A stretch of DNA of 64,000 bases from Sphingobacterium sp. UBA2700 (lineage in GTDB: Bacteria; Bacteroidota; Bacteroidia; Sphingobacteriales; Sphingobacteriaceae): contig DELI01000030.1 in the NCBI GenBank assembly GCA_002354335.1, forward strand, positions 1-64,000, in the 5' to 3' direction. Below the pieces are notes generated by a model, which was given only the letters and a program-made list of their open reading frames with translations, was not told the DNA's origin and searched no databases. Position 1 is the first letter of the stretch. Each line of letters begins with the position of its first letter. This document shows, in pieces, positions 36,805-45,298 of this stretch. Made by a program: the position numbers and the translations under genes.

Positions 36805-36824
36805 ATTCAGATGAATGTCAGTTT

Positions 36825-37505
36825 TTAGATGCTGACATTGTCATGCAAACCACCATCCGAAGTACGGATAATGCGTGCAGGCATATTCTTAATAATTTGA
36901 TAATCGTGGGTAGCCATTAATACCGCTGTACCTGAAGAAGCAATATCACGCAATAATAATACGATCTCCTCCGAAGTCGCCGGATCCAAGTTACCCGTAG
37001 GCTCATCGGCCAAAATGATCTCAGGGTTATTCAATAAAGCTCGGGCAATAACAACGCGCTGCTGCTCACCACCGGAAAGCTCATGCGGCATTTTCTTCAA
37101 TTTCGAACGCAGACCTACTTTCTCCAATACATCAAGCATGCGGTTCTCAATTAAGCCTCTTTCCTTCCAGCCAGTTGCACGAAGCGCAAACTCTAAGTTC
37201 TTCTCAATTGTACGGTCATTCAATAAGTGAAAATCCTGAAATACAATCCCTAACTTTCTGCGCAAGAAGGGAACATCGTTTTCATGAAGCTTCTTCAAAT
37301 CAAATCCAGCGACCATGCCTTCGCCATTAGCGATATAAAGATCACCGTAGATAATCTTCAATAAACTACTCTTTCCAGAACCAGACTGACCGATTAAGTA
37401 AAGAAATTCGCCCTGAGCAATATCTAAATTTACATTAGATAAAACCAAGTGCTTCTGTTGGTATATATCGACGTTCTTAAGTTTAATAACCGTATTTTCT
37501 CTCAT
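36825..37505 (-). CDS. ftsE: Cell division ATP-binding protein FtsE
   Basis: A 226-residue ABC ATPase of the FtsE/LolD type. Walker A is LIGQSGSGKSSLLKIIYGD near 33-51, signature LSGGEQQRVVIARALLNNPE near 138-157, Walker B IILADEPTGNLDP near 158-170. FtsE pairs with FtsX to regulate cell-wall hydrolases at division; ftsX is not next to it here. The assignment as FtsE and not LolD rests on overall likeness and on the presence of the short conserved gene just upstream. It begins six bases after that gene. Confidence 0.85.
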   Translation of the reverse strand: MRENTVIKLKNVDIYQQKHLVLSNVNLDIAQGEFLYLIGQSGSGKSSLLKIIYGDLYIANGEGMVAGFDLKKLHENDVPFLRRKLGIVFQDFHLLNDRTIEKNLEFALRATGWKERGLIENRMLDVLEKVGLRSKLKKMPHELSGGEQQRVVIARALLNNPEIILADEPTGNLDPATSEEIVLLLRDIASSGTAVLMATHDYQIIKNMPARIIRTSDGGLHDNVSI

Positions 37506-37511
37506 ATCTTT

Positions 37512-37715
37512 CTATAAGTCAATTTTTTTTATCTGACCAAATGGCAATTCGCGAACTACATCCATGATATAATCCAATTTATCACCAAGGCCAATTTTAT
37601 CAAGGGATTTATCAGGTCGATCTACTCGAAAGTATGCTAATAGGGTAAATGCATCATCACGCAATTGAACATAATCCGGAATCTTCGCAACACCCTTTAC
37701 TTTGATAACATACAT
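37512..37715 (-). CDS. Small conserved hypothetical protein upstream of ftsE
   Basis: A 67-residue soluble protein (MYVIKVKGVAKIPDYVQLRD...GQIKKIDL) with a mixed alpha/beta look, no cysteine and no membrane segment. It lies six bases upstream of ftsE, so it is translationally close, and 59 bases downstream of the acyl-CoA reductase. The ATG at 37715 gives the complete ORF. I know of no function; its tight spacing with ftsE supports its being a real gene. Confidence 0.7.
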   Translation of the reverse strand: MYVIKVKGVAKIPDYVQLRDDAFTLLAYFRVDRPDKSLDKIGLGDKLDYIMDVVRELPFGQIKKIDL

Positions 37716-37774
37716 GTAAACAAAATTATAATTTTTTATTAATACACAGTTATATTAACGCCACAATTTACCTT

Positions 37775-38788
37775 TTATTGGTTCGCACGCAAGAATTCCA
37801 ACGTATTCACTCCATCGGCATAATCATCTAGCGCCGGACACTGGCTAGATCCTAACGGAAATACCGGAGAACCTACCTTCAAATCAATCGCCGATGTAAC
37901 GCACTGAATATCCGATTCATGGCTATTGATGTACTCTTCAACTTGTGCAAGCGAGCTATAACGCTCATAGTGAACAACAGCAAGAGGAGAAGCCATGCTT
38001 TCATCCTCTTTCAACAACAAGAACCCATTATCGAAATGTTGATTCTTATTGATGAGGTAGATCGATTTATTAAAATCGTAATTATTATTGTACTTGAAAT
38101 GATCTTTGATCCAATTGAATGATTCCACAGCCTCAAAGAACTTCGCCACATCATAATTCTCCGGAATAAAAACTTTGGAAACCGAGCGGCAGCCCAAGCC
38201 AAAGAAATCAAAGATATCATGGCCAAGGGATCTTAATTGATCTTCCGTTTCCTCGCCAGATAATACAGCTATAGAGTTTCTGTTCTTACGGATAATGTGC
38301 GGTTTTTTACCAAAATAGTGCTCAAAATAACGAGCGGAATTGTTGCTTCCGGTTGCAATTACTAAATCAAAATCTTTAAGAATGTCGACGATAGCAAAAC
38401 GATCAGCGAATGCCGGCTCAATCTCGACCAATTTATCCAAAACAAACTTGGTTAAACCAGCGTCATCTGAAGAAGCCTTAATCTGTGCTTTAAAGCCGGT
38501 AATCAGAACACATAGAATATCGTGAAAGCCTACAAGCGGGAGGTTTCCAGCAAGCACCAAGCCGACTACCTTATCGGTTTCCTGATCCGGAAAATCAGCT
38601 AACCAAGCATGTAAATTTGCTTCCGTCAGCTGTGCGCCCAAGGCCTTAAATTGTTGTGCTACATACCGCGAGGTGTACCAAGGATTTAAGCGCTCAACGC
38701 GATCTAAAACTGCTTGAATTTCCGCATCATCTGATGCTAAAAAGGAACCTAAATGACTGAATGCTTGAATGCGTTGTTCTCGTACCAA
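37775..38788 (-). CDS. Acyl-CoA reductase (LuxC-like)
   Basis: A 337-residue protein of the LuxC acyl-CoA reductase family, which reduces fatty acyl-CoA or acyl thioesters to aldehydes with NADPH. Stretches include VGLVLAGNLPLVGFHDILCVLITGFKAQIKASSDDAGL near 70-108, IATGSNNSARYFEHYFGKKPHIIRKNRNSIAVLSG near 140-175 and FGLGCRSVSKVFIPENYD near 190-210, where C201 or so is the acyl-accepting cysteine. The start is a TTG at 38788 because no ATG is near. It is divergent from a ferredoxin gene, which may supply electrons or belong to the same pathway (inference). Confidence 0.85.
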   Translation of the reverse strand: MVREQRIQAFSHLGSFLASDDAEIQAVLDRVERLNPWYTSRYVAQQFKALGAQLTEANLHAWLADFPDQETDKVVGLVLAGNLPLVGFHDILCVLITGFKAQIKASSDDAGLTKFVLDKLVEIEPAFADRFAIVDILKDFDLVIATGSNNSARYFEHYFGKKPHIIRKNRNSIAVLSGEETEDQLRSLGHDIFDFFGLGCRSVSKVFIPENYDVAKFFEAVESFNWIKDHFKYNNNYDFNKSIYLINKNQHFDNGFLLLKEDESMASPLAVVHYERYSSLAQVEEYINSHESDIQCVTSAIDLKVGSPVFPLGSSQCPALDDYADGVNTLEFLRANQ

Positions 38789-38948
38789 AACTTACTATTT
38801 AGAATTATTCTCTATTATTTTTGTCTTATATTTGCCACATAAAAGTCAATTACTATTAAATTGATATACTTTATTTTTATCGAGTATATATTTAATGTTA
38901 ACTTTGACAAGTGCAAAATTAGTTTATTATTTTATTGTAAGGACATAA

Positions 38949-39299
38949 ATGGCAATTAAAATTACTGACGAATGTATAAATTGTGGGGCTTGCGAACCAG
39001 AATGCCCAAACAACGCAATTTATGATGCTGGAGTAACGTGGAAGTTTTCGGATGGTACTGCTTTGGATGGTGTTATTGATTTCGGCGACGGCGTTACATT
39101 AGACGCAAATGAATCGCAAGAAGCAATCTCTAACGAGGTCTACTATATCGTATCTGATAAATGTACAGAGTGTGTCGGATTCCATGATGAACCGCAATGT
39201 GCTGCAGTATGTCCGGTAGATTGTTGTGTGGATGACGAAGATGTTCGCGAAACTAACGACGAATTACTAGCTAAGAAAGCTTGGTTACACGCTGAATAA
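38949..39299 (+). CDS. 4Fe-4S dicluster ferredoxin
   Basis: A 116-residue ferredoxin. The first cluster motif is C-INC-GAC-EPEC-P near residues 10-22. The second is near 77-97 with CTEC, then C-AAV-C-PVDCC, separated by an insertion of 40 residues between the motifs, as in the FdxA/long bacterial type. It would carry one electron at a time in the cytoplasm. A good ribosome binding site (AAGGAC) precedes the ATG. A strong terminator follows. Upstream it shares a divergent promoter region with the acyl-CoA reductase. Confidence 0.93.
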   Translation: MAIKITDECINCGACEPECPNNAIYDAGVTWKFSDGTALDGVIDFGDGVTLDANESQEAISNEVYYIVSDKCTECVGFHDEPQCAAVCPVDCCVDDEDVRETNDELLAKKAWLHAE

Positions 39300-39306
39300 G
39301 CATCTA

Positions 39307-39353
39307 AATAAAAAAAACAAAAAGCCTGTCGAACGACAGGCTTTTTGTTTTTT
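39307..39353 (+). terminator. Intrinsic terminator of the ferredoxin gene
   Basis: AAGCCTGTC pairs with GACAGGCTT around GAAC, with an extra A/T extension of the stem (AAAACAAA / TTTGTTTT). The T-run passes directly into TTAGTAGTTAGTAG, the first heptamers of the repeat at 39351. Confidence 0.93.
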
Positions 39354-39538
39354 AGTAGTTAGTAGTTAGTACTTAGTAGTTAGACCTTGGGCGGGAGTAG
39401 TTTTAGACATTAGAAATTAGATATACGATATTAGACGGCGCCGATTAGGCGCTTCATTTTTGTGCTAAATTAGGGTGGGACTAGTAGGGTCTGGTGTCAT
39501 AGGTCTAACTACTAAGTACTAACTACTAAATACTATTC
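39351..39538. repeat. Composite inverted heptamer element
   Basis: Left end: TTAGTAG TTAGTAG TTAGTAC TTAGTAG TTAGACC at 39351-39386. Right end: GGTCTAACTACTAAGTACTAACTACTAAATACTATT at 39502-39537. Between them is a second heptamer tract (TTAGACA TTAGAAA TTAGATA near 39412-39440) and a hairpin GGCGCC-GATTA-GGCGC. The arrangement matches the element at 10103-10262. Confidence 0.8.
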
Positions 39539-39597
39539 TATAAGGCTTGGTGGGATCTGGCCTAACTATTAAATAGCCATTGCTGAACACTGGTTCT

Positions 39598-39676
39598 GCT
39601 TAAAGCCCTTTCAAACCCAATGTAAACCCAATATATAACCCAATCAAAGCCGCTTCGAAAGGGCTATGATAGGGGA
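39598..39676. repeat. CCCAATC-family hairpin element
   Basis: AGCCCTTTC and GAAAGGGCT are the outer arms. Between them AAACCCAATG, AAACCCAATA and AACCCAATCAAAGCCGC form direct repeats. The right flank reads ATGATAGGGG, shared with the copy at 61902-61983. A third, more diverged copy is at 18016-18100. Confidence 0.8.
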
Positions 39677-39746
39677 GTGAAATGGTAGTGATTTGCTAAG
39701 GAGTTGATGATGAACTATACGGCAGCCTTATTGTTTCCTTAGTTTT

Positions 39747-39884
39747 GAACCAAGAAAGGAAGGATTTAAAGATAAGCAGGATCCTGTAAATCCTTATATC
39801 CTTTCTTTCCTGGTTCAAGACAATTTTTCCTTTCCGCATGATCCTGTAAATCCTTATATCCTTTCTTTCCTGGTTCAAGACAAA
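39747..39884. repeat. Palindromic GGATCC element with a duplicated right half
   Basis: A full palindrome copy is at 39747-39816. Its right half, from ATCCTGTAAATCC to CCTGGTTCAAGACAA (43 bases), is repeated exactly 60 bases later (39781 and 39841). The rest of the gap up to 40088 shows no gene or repeat that I can name. Confidence 0.85.
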
Positions 39885-40088
39885 ACACTTTCCCACCGCT
39901 CAAAACCGACTTTCCCGTCCTGTTTATACAAAGGCTTAAAACAAACTAGACCTCAACTACTCACCAAACCTATTCTCTCAGGCCGGGCTGCCCATTTCCC
40001 TAAATTATTTGCTTTACAGTGCTATTTTTTTATTTTTGTCAGGCGGAAAATTGAAAATAACGAATAACATAACCCCTAAATTAACTAC

Positions 40089-41585
40089 ATGTCTAAAAAA
40101 ACAACGGGATATATTCTATTAATAACCATTGCGATAGCCTCTATTATCACCTTACTATACGAATTTAACATTGTTGCTGTTCCGGCTACGGTTATGGTTG
40201 TGGTACGTTGGGTGACAGCTGCCGTATTGGTTATGAATGCCTTGGTTCGTCGAAATCTTACCACATGGATTTTGACTTGTATGATCCTTGGTATCTTTAT
40301 CGGTCTTGATTTACCGAATGCTGCACGTGCATTACAGCCTTTAAGTCAAGGCTTTATCAAGCTCGTGAAAACTATTGTTGGGCCGATTCTCTTCTCGACT
40401 CTAGTATTTGGTATTGCTGGACACTCCGATTTGAAACAGGTAGGTCGTATGGCTTGGAAATCCATGCTATACTTCTTCTTAGCGACAACTTGTGCGATTT
40501 TCATCGGATTGGCGGCAATCAACCTAACACAGGCTGGTGTTGGTATTGATATTGAGCACATGCCACATGAAGAGCTTCCAACAACTTCGGCCGTTTCGGA
40601 AGCCGATAAGGTGGCTTTAGAGCATATCGACGAAAGTGCACACTGGTTATTTAAGTTCACGACATTCTTTAGAGACACTTTCCCTGAGAATATCGTGAAG
40701 TCTATTTATGAGAATAAGGTATTACAGATTGTAGTTTTTGCGGTAATCTTCGGTATCGGATTAGCGATGGTCGAAGAGAAAAAGCGAAAGCCGCTCGTCG
40801 ATTTCACGGAGAGTTTATCGGAAGCCATGTTCAAATTCACCAATTTGGTGATGCTTTTCGCGCCAATTGGTGTGGGTGCAGCGATGGCTTATACGGTTGG
40901 ACACCTGGGGGTCGATATCCTTAAAAACCTATTCATGCTTTTGGCAACCCTTTATCTTGCCTTAATCATGTTCTTACTGGTGGTTTTGCTACCGGTGGCA
41001 TTATATTTAAAAGTACCTGTAAAACAGTTTGTTAACGCGATAAAAGAACCTGTTTCTATTGCCTTTGCGACGACTAGCTCGGATGCTGCGCTTCCAAAAG
41101 CGATGAGCGCAATGGAGAAATTTGGGGTTCCGCGTCGAATTGTTTCTTTCGTTATCCCGACGGGATATAGCTTTAATCTCGATGGTACTTCGCTTTACCT
41201 GTCCTTAGCATCGATTTTCGTTGCACAAGCAGCCGGTATCGATTTGTCCTTTGGACAGCAATTGGCGATTGCCTTTACCTTAATGATTACTTCTAAAGGT
41301 GTTGCCGCTGTTCCTAGAGCATCTTTAATCGTACTGATTGCTACGGCGGATCAGTTTGGATTGCCGGTATTCGTGATCGCAGCGATCTTAGGTATCGACG
41401 AATTGATGGATATGGCAAGAACATCGGTGAATGTTATTGGTAACTGTTTAGCAACCGTTGTCGTAGCGAAATGGGAAGGAGAATTTGATGAGGCAGCGCC
41501 TTTCCGAGTGGATTCTGACGAAGACGGAATCAAGGAAATCGCAGAAGTTATCGAAGAAGGACCTGAAAACGAAACAAGATCTTAA
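40089..41585 (+). CDS. Dicarboxylate/amino acid:cation symporter
   Basis: A 498-residue secondary transporter of the DAACS family (GltP/DctA). It has eight or nine helices plus the re-entrant loops. Loop HP1 is AFATTSSDAALPKAMSAMEK near 325-343, the cation site is YSFNLDGTSLYLSLASIFVAQAAG near 360-385, and HP2 is TSKGVAAVPRASLIVL near 400-415. The N-terminus carries two extra helices before the conserved core. Substrates in the family are glutamate, aspartate or C4-dicarboxylates, and the sequence does not decide among them. The C-terminal tail is acidic. Confidence 0.93.
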   Translation: MSKKTTGYILLITIAIASIITLLYEFNIVAVPATVMVVVRWVTAAVLVMNALVRRNLTTWILTCMILGIFIGLDLPNAARALQPLSQGFIKLVKTIVGPILFSTLVFGIAGHSDLKQVGRMAWKSMLYFFLATTCAIFIGLAAINLTQAGVGIDIEHMPHEELPTTSAVSEADKVALEHIDESAHWLFKFTTFFRDTFPENIVKSIYENKVLQIVVFAVIFGIGLAMVEEKKRKPLVDFTESLSEAMFKFTNLVMLFAPIGVGAAMAYTVGHLGVDILKNLFMLLATLYLALIMFLLVVLLPVALYLKVPVKQFVNAIKEPVSIAFATTSSDAALPKAMSAMEKFGVPRRIVSFVIPTGYSFNLDGTSLYLSLASIFVAQAAGIDLSFGQQLAIAFTLMITSKGVAAVPRASLIVLIATADQFGLPVFVIAAILGIDELMDMARTSVNVIGNCLATVVVAKWEGEFDEAAPFRVDSDEDGIKEIAEVIEEGPENETRS

Positions 41586-41590
41586 ATAGA

Positions 41591-41625
41591 GAGGGGATGT
41601 TCAAGCGAGCATCCCCTTCGTTTTG
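41591..41625. terminator. Terminator hairpin between the symporter and pstB
   Basis: AGGGGATG (41592-41599) pairs with CATCCCCT (41610-41617), followed by TCGTTTT. It ends the symporter gene and may also serve pstB, which converges on it. Confidence 0.85.
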
Positions 41626-41650
41626 AATATATGAATTATTAATTGCCAAA

Positions 41651-42460
41651 TTAAGAAATATAACCCTTCACGTATTGTTTGGTGATTTCATTTTGTGGAT
41701 TGAGTAAAACATCCTCTGTTTTTCCGAATTCCACGATTTCACCATTATAAAGGAAAAGGATATAATCAGACACCCTGCGCGCCTGTCGTAGAATATGGGT
41801 AACCAAAACAATGGTATAATCTTCTTTAAGTTGAATCAGTAAATTTTCAATTGTTTGTGTTGAAATGGGATCTAAGGCGGAGGTAGACTCGTCGCCTAAG
41901 ATGATTTCAGGCTCCACAGCAAGTCCGCGTGCCAAGCATAGCCGTTGTTGCTGCCCGATAGATAAACGTGTCGCAGAAGCATCCAAACGATCTTTTACCT
42001 CATCCCATAAACCTACGTTGACCAATTGCTGTTCAACAATCGCTTTTAAAGTCTTTTTATCTCGAATACCGTGGATTTTTGGTCCGTAAGCTATGTTATC
42101 AAATATGGACATTGGTAGTGGAAATGGCTTTTGGGAAAGCAATCCCATTTTTTTACGGATGTGAGTCACTTCTGCACCAGGCGCATAGATATCCTCATTA
42201 TTAACCAAAACAGAGCCTGTTACTTCCACGTCTTTCTGATCGTCTAGCAGTCGGTTCAAAGTTTTCAATAGAGTTGTTTTTCCGCAGCCAGACGGACCTA
42301 TAATCGAGGTAATCGAATTATTTGGGATATCAAGACTGATATTCTTCAGAATTTGTTTTCCCTCTACCGTAACGTTCAAATCCTTGATCTGAATCTTTGG
42401 AAGGACGATACGGCTTAGATCTTGTGCTTTTTCTGCTTCGACGCTAGGATATGTGAGCAT
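41651..42460 (-). CDS. pstB: Phosphate-type ABC transporter ATP-binding protein
   Basis: A 269-residue ABC ATPase of the PstB group. Walker A is IIGPSGCGKTTLLKTLNRLLDD near 53-74. The signature is LSIGQQQRLCLARGLAVEPEIILGDESTSALDP near 166-198. Two positions differ from the usual phosphate transporter (LSGGQQQR and DEPTSALDP): isoleucine for glycine in the signature and serine for proline after the catalytic glutamate. It overlaps the permease gene pstA by 46 bases, so they are coupled. No phoU follows. It energises uptake through PstC and PstA; phosphate is the expected substrate. Confidence 0.88.
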   Translation of the reverse strand: MLTYPSVEAEKAQDLSRIVLPKIQIKDLNVTVEGKQILKNISLDIPNNSITSIIGPSGCGKTTLLKTLNRLLDDQKDVEVTGSVLVNNEDIYAPGAEVTHIRKKMGLLSQKPFPLPMSIFDNIAYGPKIHGIRDKKTLKAIVEQQLVNVGLWDEVKDRLDASATRLSIGQQQRLCLARGLAVEPEIILGDESTSALDPISTQTIENLLIQLKEDYTIVLVTHILRQARRVSDYILFLYNGEIVEFGKTEDVLLNPQNEITKQYVKGYIS

Positions 42461-43269
42461 AGAACAATGATTAAGATAATGATAGTTAATACTAATGCGG
42501 AAGCATAGGCGCGACCTTGCACTTCCGGGATAGGGCTGCTCAGCTGGAAGAATATCGCCAGCGGCAGTGTCGCAGTTGGCTCGTCGATATATTTTGGTAA
42601 ATTATCGCTGAAACCCGTGGTTAACAGAACACCGGCAACATCGCCAATAGCACGTCCAAATGCCAATAGCACCGCTGTAAAAAGCCCTGGTTTTATATAT
42701 TTAATCATAACACGAGCTGTTTCCCAGCGAGTTGCCCCCAGGGAGGCCGTGACATGTTTTAGATCTTGAGGTATTGTCGAGATAAGCTCATCTAATGTTC
42801 TCACAACGATAGGAATAGTAAGCAAAGTAATGGTGATAATACCCCCGAGCAAGGATGCTCTAATCCCTAAGAATACCATAATACTGAAGGCTATCGCTCC
42901 ATAGACAATGGAAGGGATGCCGAACAACACGTCAAACAATAGTTTAGCGCTTTGCGCGAGGGAAGAACCCTTCTTAACATATATATTCAGGTAGAGCGCA
43001 ATAGGTATTCCAATCAGTGTCGCGAGCAAAGTTGAGGCACTAGCTAAGTAAAGTGATCCCAAAATGGCATTTAGAATTCCACCTTCTTTTCCAATATAAA
43101 AGCCCCCCTGCGGCACCTTGCTGATCATGTCCCAGGATAAATAGGGCAAACCTTTGTAGAGTATCGTGCCTACGATGAAAAATAAAGAGCCGGTGATGAT
43201 AATACCGGAAAGCTGCATAAACACTTTGGCAAGCTTCTCTTGAAACAGTCTAGATTTTACATTCCTCAT
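42415..43269 (-). CDS. pstA: Phosphate-type ABC transporter permease PstA
   Basis: A 284-residue membrane subunit with six helices. The coupling-helix region is VTASLGATRWETARVMIKYIKPGLFTAVLLAFGRAIGDVAGVLLTTG near 182-230, a BPD_transp_1 domain with the EAA-type loop. DVAG replaces the ETA(A/P) found in many PstA proteins. It is encoded between pstC (one-base gap) and pstB (46-base overlap). Confidence 0.92.
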   Translation of the reverse strand: MRNVKSRLFQEKLAKVFMQLSGIIITGSLFFIVGTILYKGLPYLSWDMISKVPQGGFYIGKEGGILNAILGSLYLASASTLLATLIGIPIALYLNIYVKKGSSLAQSAKLLFDVLFGIPSIVYGAIAFSIMVFLGIRASLLGGIITITLLTIPIVVRTLDELISTIPQDLKHVTASLGATRWETARVMIKYIKPGLFTAVLLAFGRAIGDVAGVLLTTGFSDNLPKYIDEPTATLPLAIFFQLSSPIPEVQGRAYASALVLTIIILIIVLCSHILASKQKKHKI

Positions 43270-43270
43270 G

Positions 43271-44158
43271 TTAATATTTTGCCTCCAGTTTATTTAATAT
43301 CAATCTCGAAATCAGATTAAAGCCAAAGATGATGACAAATAGCAATAGTGCTGCAAACATTAAAGCCGAGTCATATAGCGAAATAGACATCATTTCGCCA
43401 AAATTATTCGCTATTAGAGCGGGGATGGGATATCCGGCGTCGAAGATCGATTTAGGGATTTGCGGGATATTACCGCAGACCATCAACACGGCGACCGTTT
43501 CGCCAAATGCGCGGGAGATGGCCAAGACCACTGCTGCAAAAATTCCAGGTTTCGCTTTTTTTAGTACGACATGTTTGATCGTTTCCCAGCGCGTCGCACC
43601 AAGACTTAAAGAAACAGCACGTAGCTCATACGGAATCGTGTTCAAAACCTCCACCATGATGCTGACCATGATTGGAAAGATCATCACCGCCAGAACAATA
43701 CCGCCCGCAAAAACCGAATAGCCCGTCGTGCTAACACCAAATATGGGTGCTATATAATTGCCCAATAAAGGAACTACAAATAATACGCCCCAAACACCAT
43801 AGAGTACCGGTGGAATAGCCGCCAGCACATTTACCAAGGGCAATACCATATTGCGCAAGCGATCTGATGCATATTCTACCAGATAGACCGAGGCGAGTAT
43901 ACATAGCGGAACAGCGATTAGTAATGATAATAGTGTCACCCAAATAGTACCTAGGATAAATGAAAGAAAACCGAATTCACCTTTTAGTGGTGCCCAAACG
44001 CTCTCTGTCAGAACCTCCAACAACGAGAATTCTGTTAAAAGTGGAGTTGCCTTCCATACTAAGCCAACGACGATAAGTACGATGACTAAGCTGGTGATCC
44101 CCAATAATCCTGCGGATAGCCGCTGCGCTATCCTATCTTTTACTAATCTGTTTATCAC
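43271..44158 (-). CDS. pstC: Phosphate-type ABC transporter permease PstC
   Basis: A 295-residue membrane subunit with six helices and the loop AVSLSLGATRWETIKHVVLKKAKPGIFAAVVLAISRAFGETVAVLMVCGN near 180-230. The start is a GTG at 44158, or the TTG one codon further up; there is no ATG nearby, and the N-terminus overlaps the end of pstS by about 26 bases. It partners with PstA. Confidence 0.92.
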   Translation of the reverse strand: MINRLVKDRIAQRLSAGLLGITSLVIVLIVVGLVWKATPLLTEFSLLEVLTESVWAPLKGEFGFLSFILGTIWVTLLSLLIAVPLCILASVYLVEYASDRLRNMVLPLVNVLAAIPPVLYGVWGVLFVVPLLGNYIAPIFGVSTTGYSVFAGGIVLAVMIFPIMVSIMVEVLNTIPYELRAVSLSLGATRWETIKHVVLKKAKPGIFAAVVLAISRAFGETVAVLMVCGNIPQIPKSIFDAGYPIPALIANNFGEMMSISLYDSALMFAALLLFVIIFGFNLISRLILNKLEAKY

Positions 44159-45128
44159 CAATGCTTAATTTTTGTAATTGTTGTGCTATTATGTCTTTTT
44201 CCAGCGGCACATAACCGTTTTCTAACAGGTAAGCCTGCTGTTTTTCCTGCAGTACGAACTCGATAAATGCTTTCAGAAGCCTTGTTTGCTGATCATTACG
44301 AACGACGAACATGAGCTCGCGTGCGGGGGGCGACGGATATTTTTGCTGAGCAACAGCGCTCGTCAGTTCATCGATATTATCGTAGAAGTTCTCATCCTGA
44401 TCGATCTTGCCATTTTTGTTCAGGTCAATAGGCAAGGCGGCAATCTGTGCGCTGGTTTTCTTCGATTTTAAGTCGTATACATAATTGATGTTATTGAACC
44501 CAATGGCTAGCTTATTGTCTTTAATAGCTTGGGCAAGTCCAGGGTCGCCAAAGATTCCTATTCCTTTTAAATCTTCTTGATTGGCTTTAAAGAATTTCGC
44601 CCATGTTTCCGCCGCTCCCGCAGCATCCGAACGCACATATACTTGCAGAGGTTCAGCAACAAAATGGGGATCGATATCCGACCATAGCTTATAATTTCCT
44701 CCCAAGAAAATGCGTTTCAACTCTTCCTGAGTAAGTCCGCGCTCTTTAATAAGCTGATAATTCGGATGCTCAGTATTGATCGTTCCAATAACAGCATCGT
44801 TTGCTACGAGGACGGGGTAAGCGCCTTTCTCTATTTCCTGTGCATGTAGGTCGCGAGAAACTAAGCCGATATCAACCATGTTCGTTAAGACATCTGCTAT
44901 GCCTTTACCTGCACCGCCAGCGGAAATATTAAAGCGAACGTCCGGATTTTCCTTCTTGAAATCTTCGCTCCATAGTACCGCTAAAGGGTAGAGTGCAAAG
45001 GCTCCGGATATAGAAATATTACCAACATATCCACGCTCCGAATCATAGCCCTCAGAAACCTTCGGCGCGCAACTGCTCGACAGAAGTGCTGATAAAATGC
45101 TGATGGACAATGATTTGTGAAGCTTCAT
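44133..45128 (-). CDS. pstS: Phosphate-type substrate-binding lipoprotein PstS
   Basis: A 331-residue binding protein. It has a lipoprotein signal with LSSSC at about residues 16-20, and the anion-binding fold with ISGAFALYPLAVLWSEDFKKENPDVRFNISAGGAGKGIADV near 38-80. SGG-type loops with S/T/D residues for oxyanion binding are present (SAGGAGKG). The substrate could be phosphate or another oxyanion. The gene is divergent from the sulfate reduction operon, 170 bases away, with a TATATTTG box on its strand at 45165-45172. Confidence 0.88.
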   Translation of the reverse strand: MKLHKSLSISILSALLSSSCAPKVSEGYDSERGYVGNISISGAFALYPLAVLWSEDFKKENPDVRFNISAGGAGKGIADVLTNMVDIGLVSRDLHAQEIEKGAYPVLVANDAVIGTINTEHPNYQLIKERGLTQEELKRIFLGGNYKLWSDIDPHFVAEPLQVYVRSDAAGAAETWAKFFKANQEDLKGIGIFGDPGLAQAIKDNKLAIGFNNINYVYDLKSKKTSAQIAALPIDLNKNGKIDQDENFYDNIDELTSAVAQQKYPSPPARELMFVVRNDQQTRLLKAFIEFVLQEKQQAYLLENGYVPLEKDIIAQQLQKLSIGDKQISKR

Positions 45129-45164
45129 AGACTTGCTTAAAAGTGTGTTTTGTAATTATTTCTA

Positions 45165-45224
45165 CAAATATATACTAAATCACTAGATATTATATATTAT
45201 TTTTACAGAAAATTTATACATTTG
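45165..45224. promoter_or_regulatory. Divergent promoter boxes between pstS and the sulfate operon
   Basis: TATATTTG on the minus strand (45172-45165) faces pstS, and TACATTTG on the plus strand (45217-45224) faces the sulfite reductase gene. I found no clear TTTG box at the right distance for either, so these are -7 box candidates only. Confidence 0.4.
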
Positions 45225-45298
45225 TCCATCGAACCTTAACAATACTATAATATAAGGTTGATGTTGTTGAATTATTAATAATACTAACTAGGTTAAAC

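Noticed and set aside
39696..39896. 66-aa minus-strand ORF in the intergenic repeats
   Set aside because: It is made of the repeated palindrome halves; the translated repeats have no protein-like conservation.
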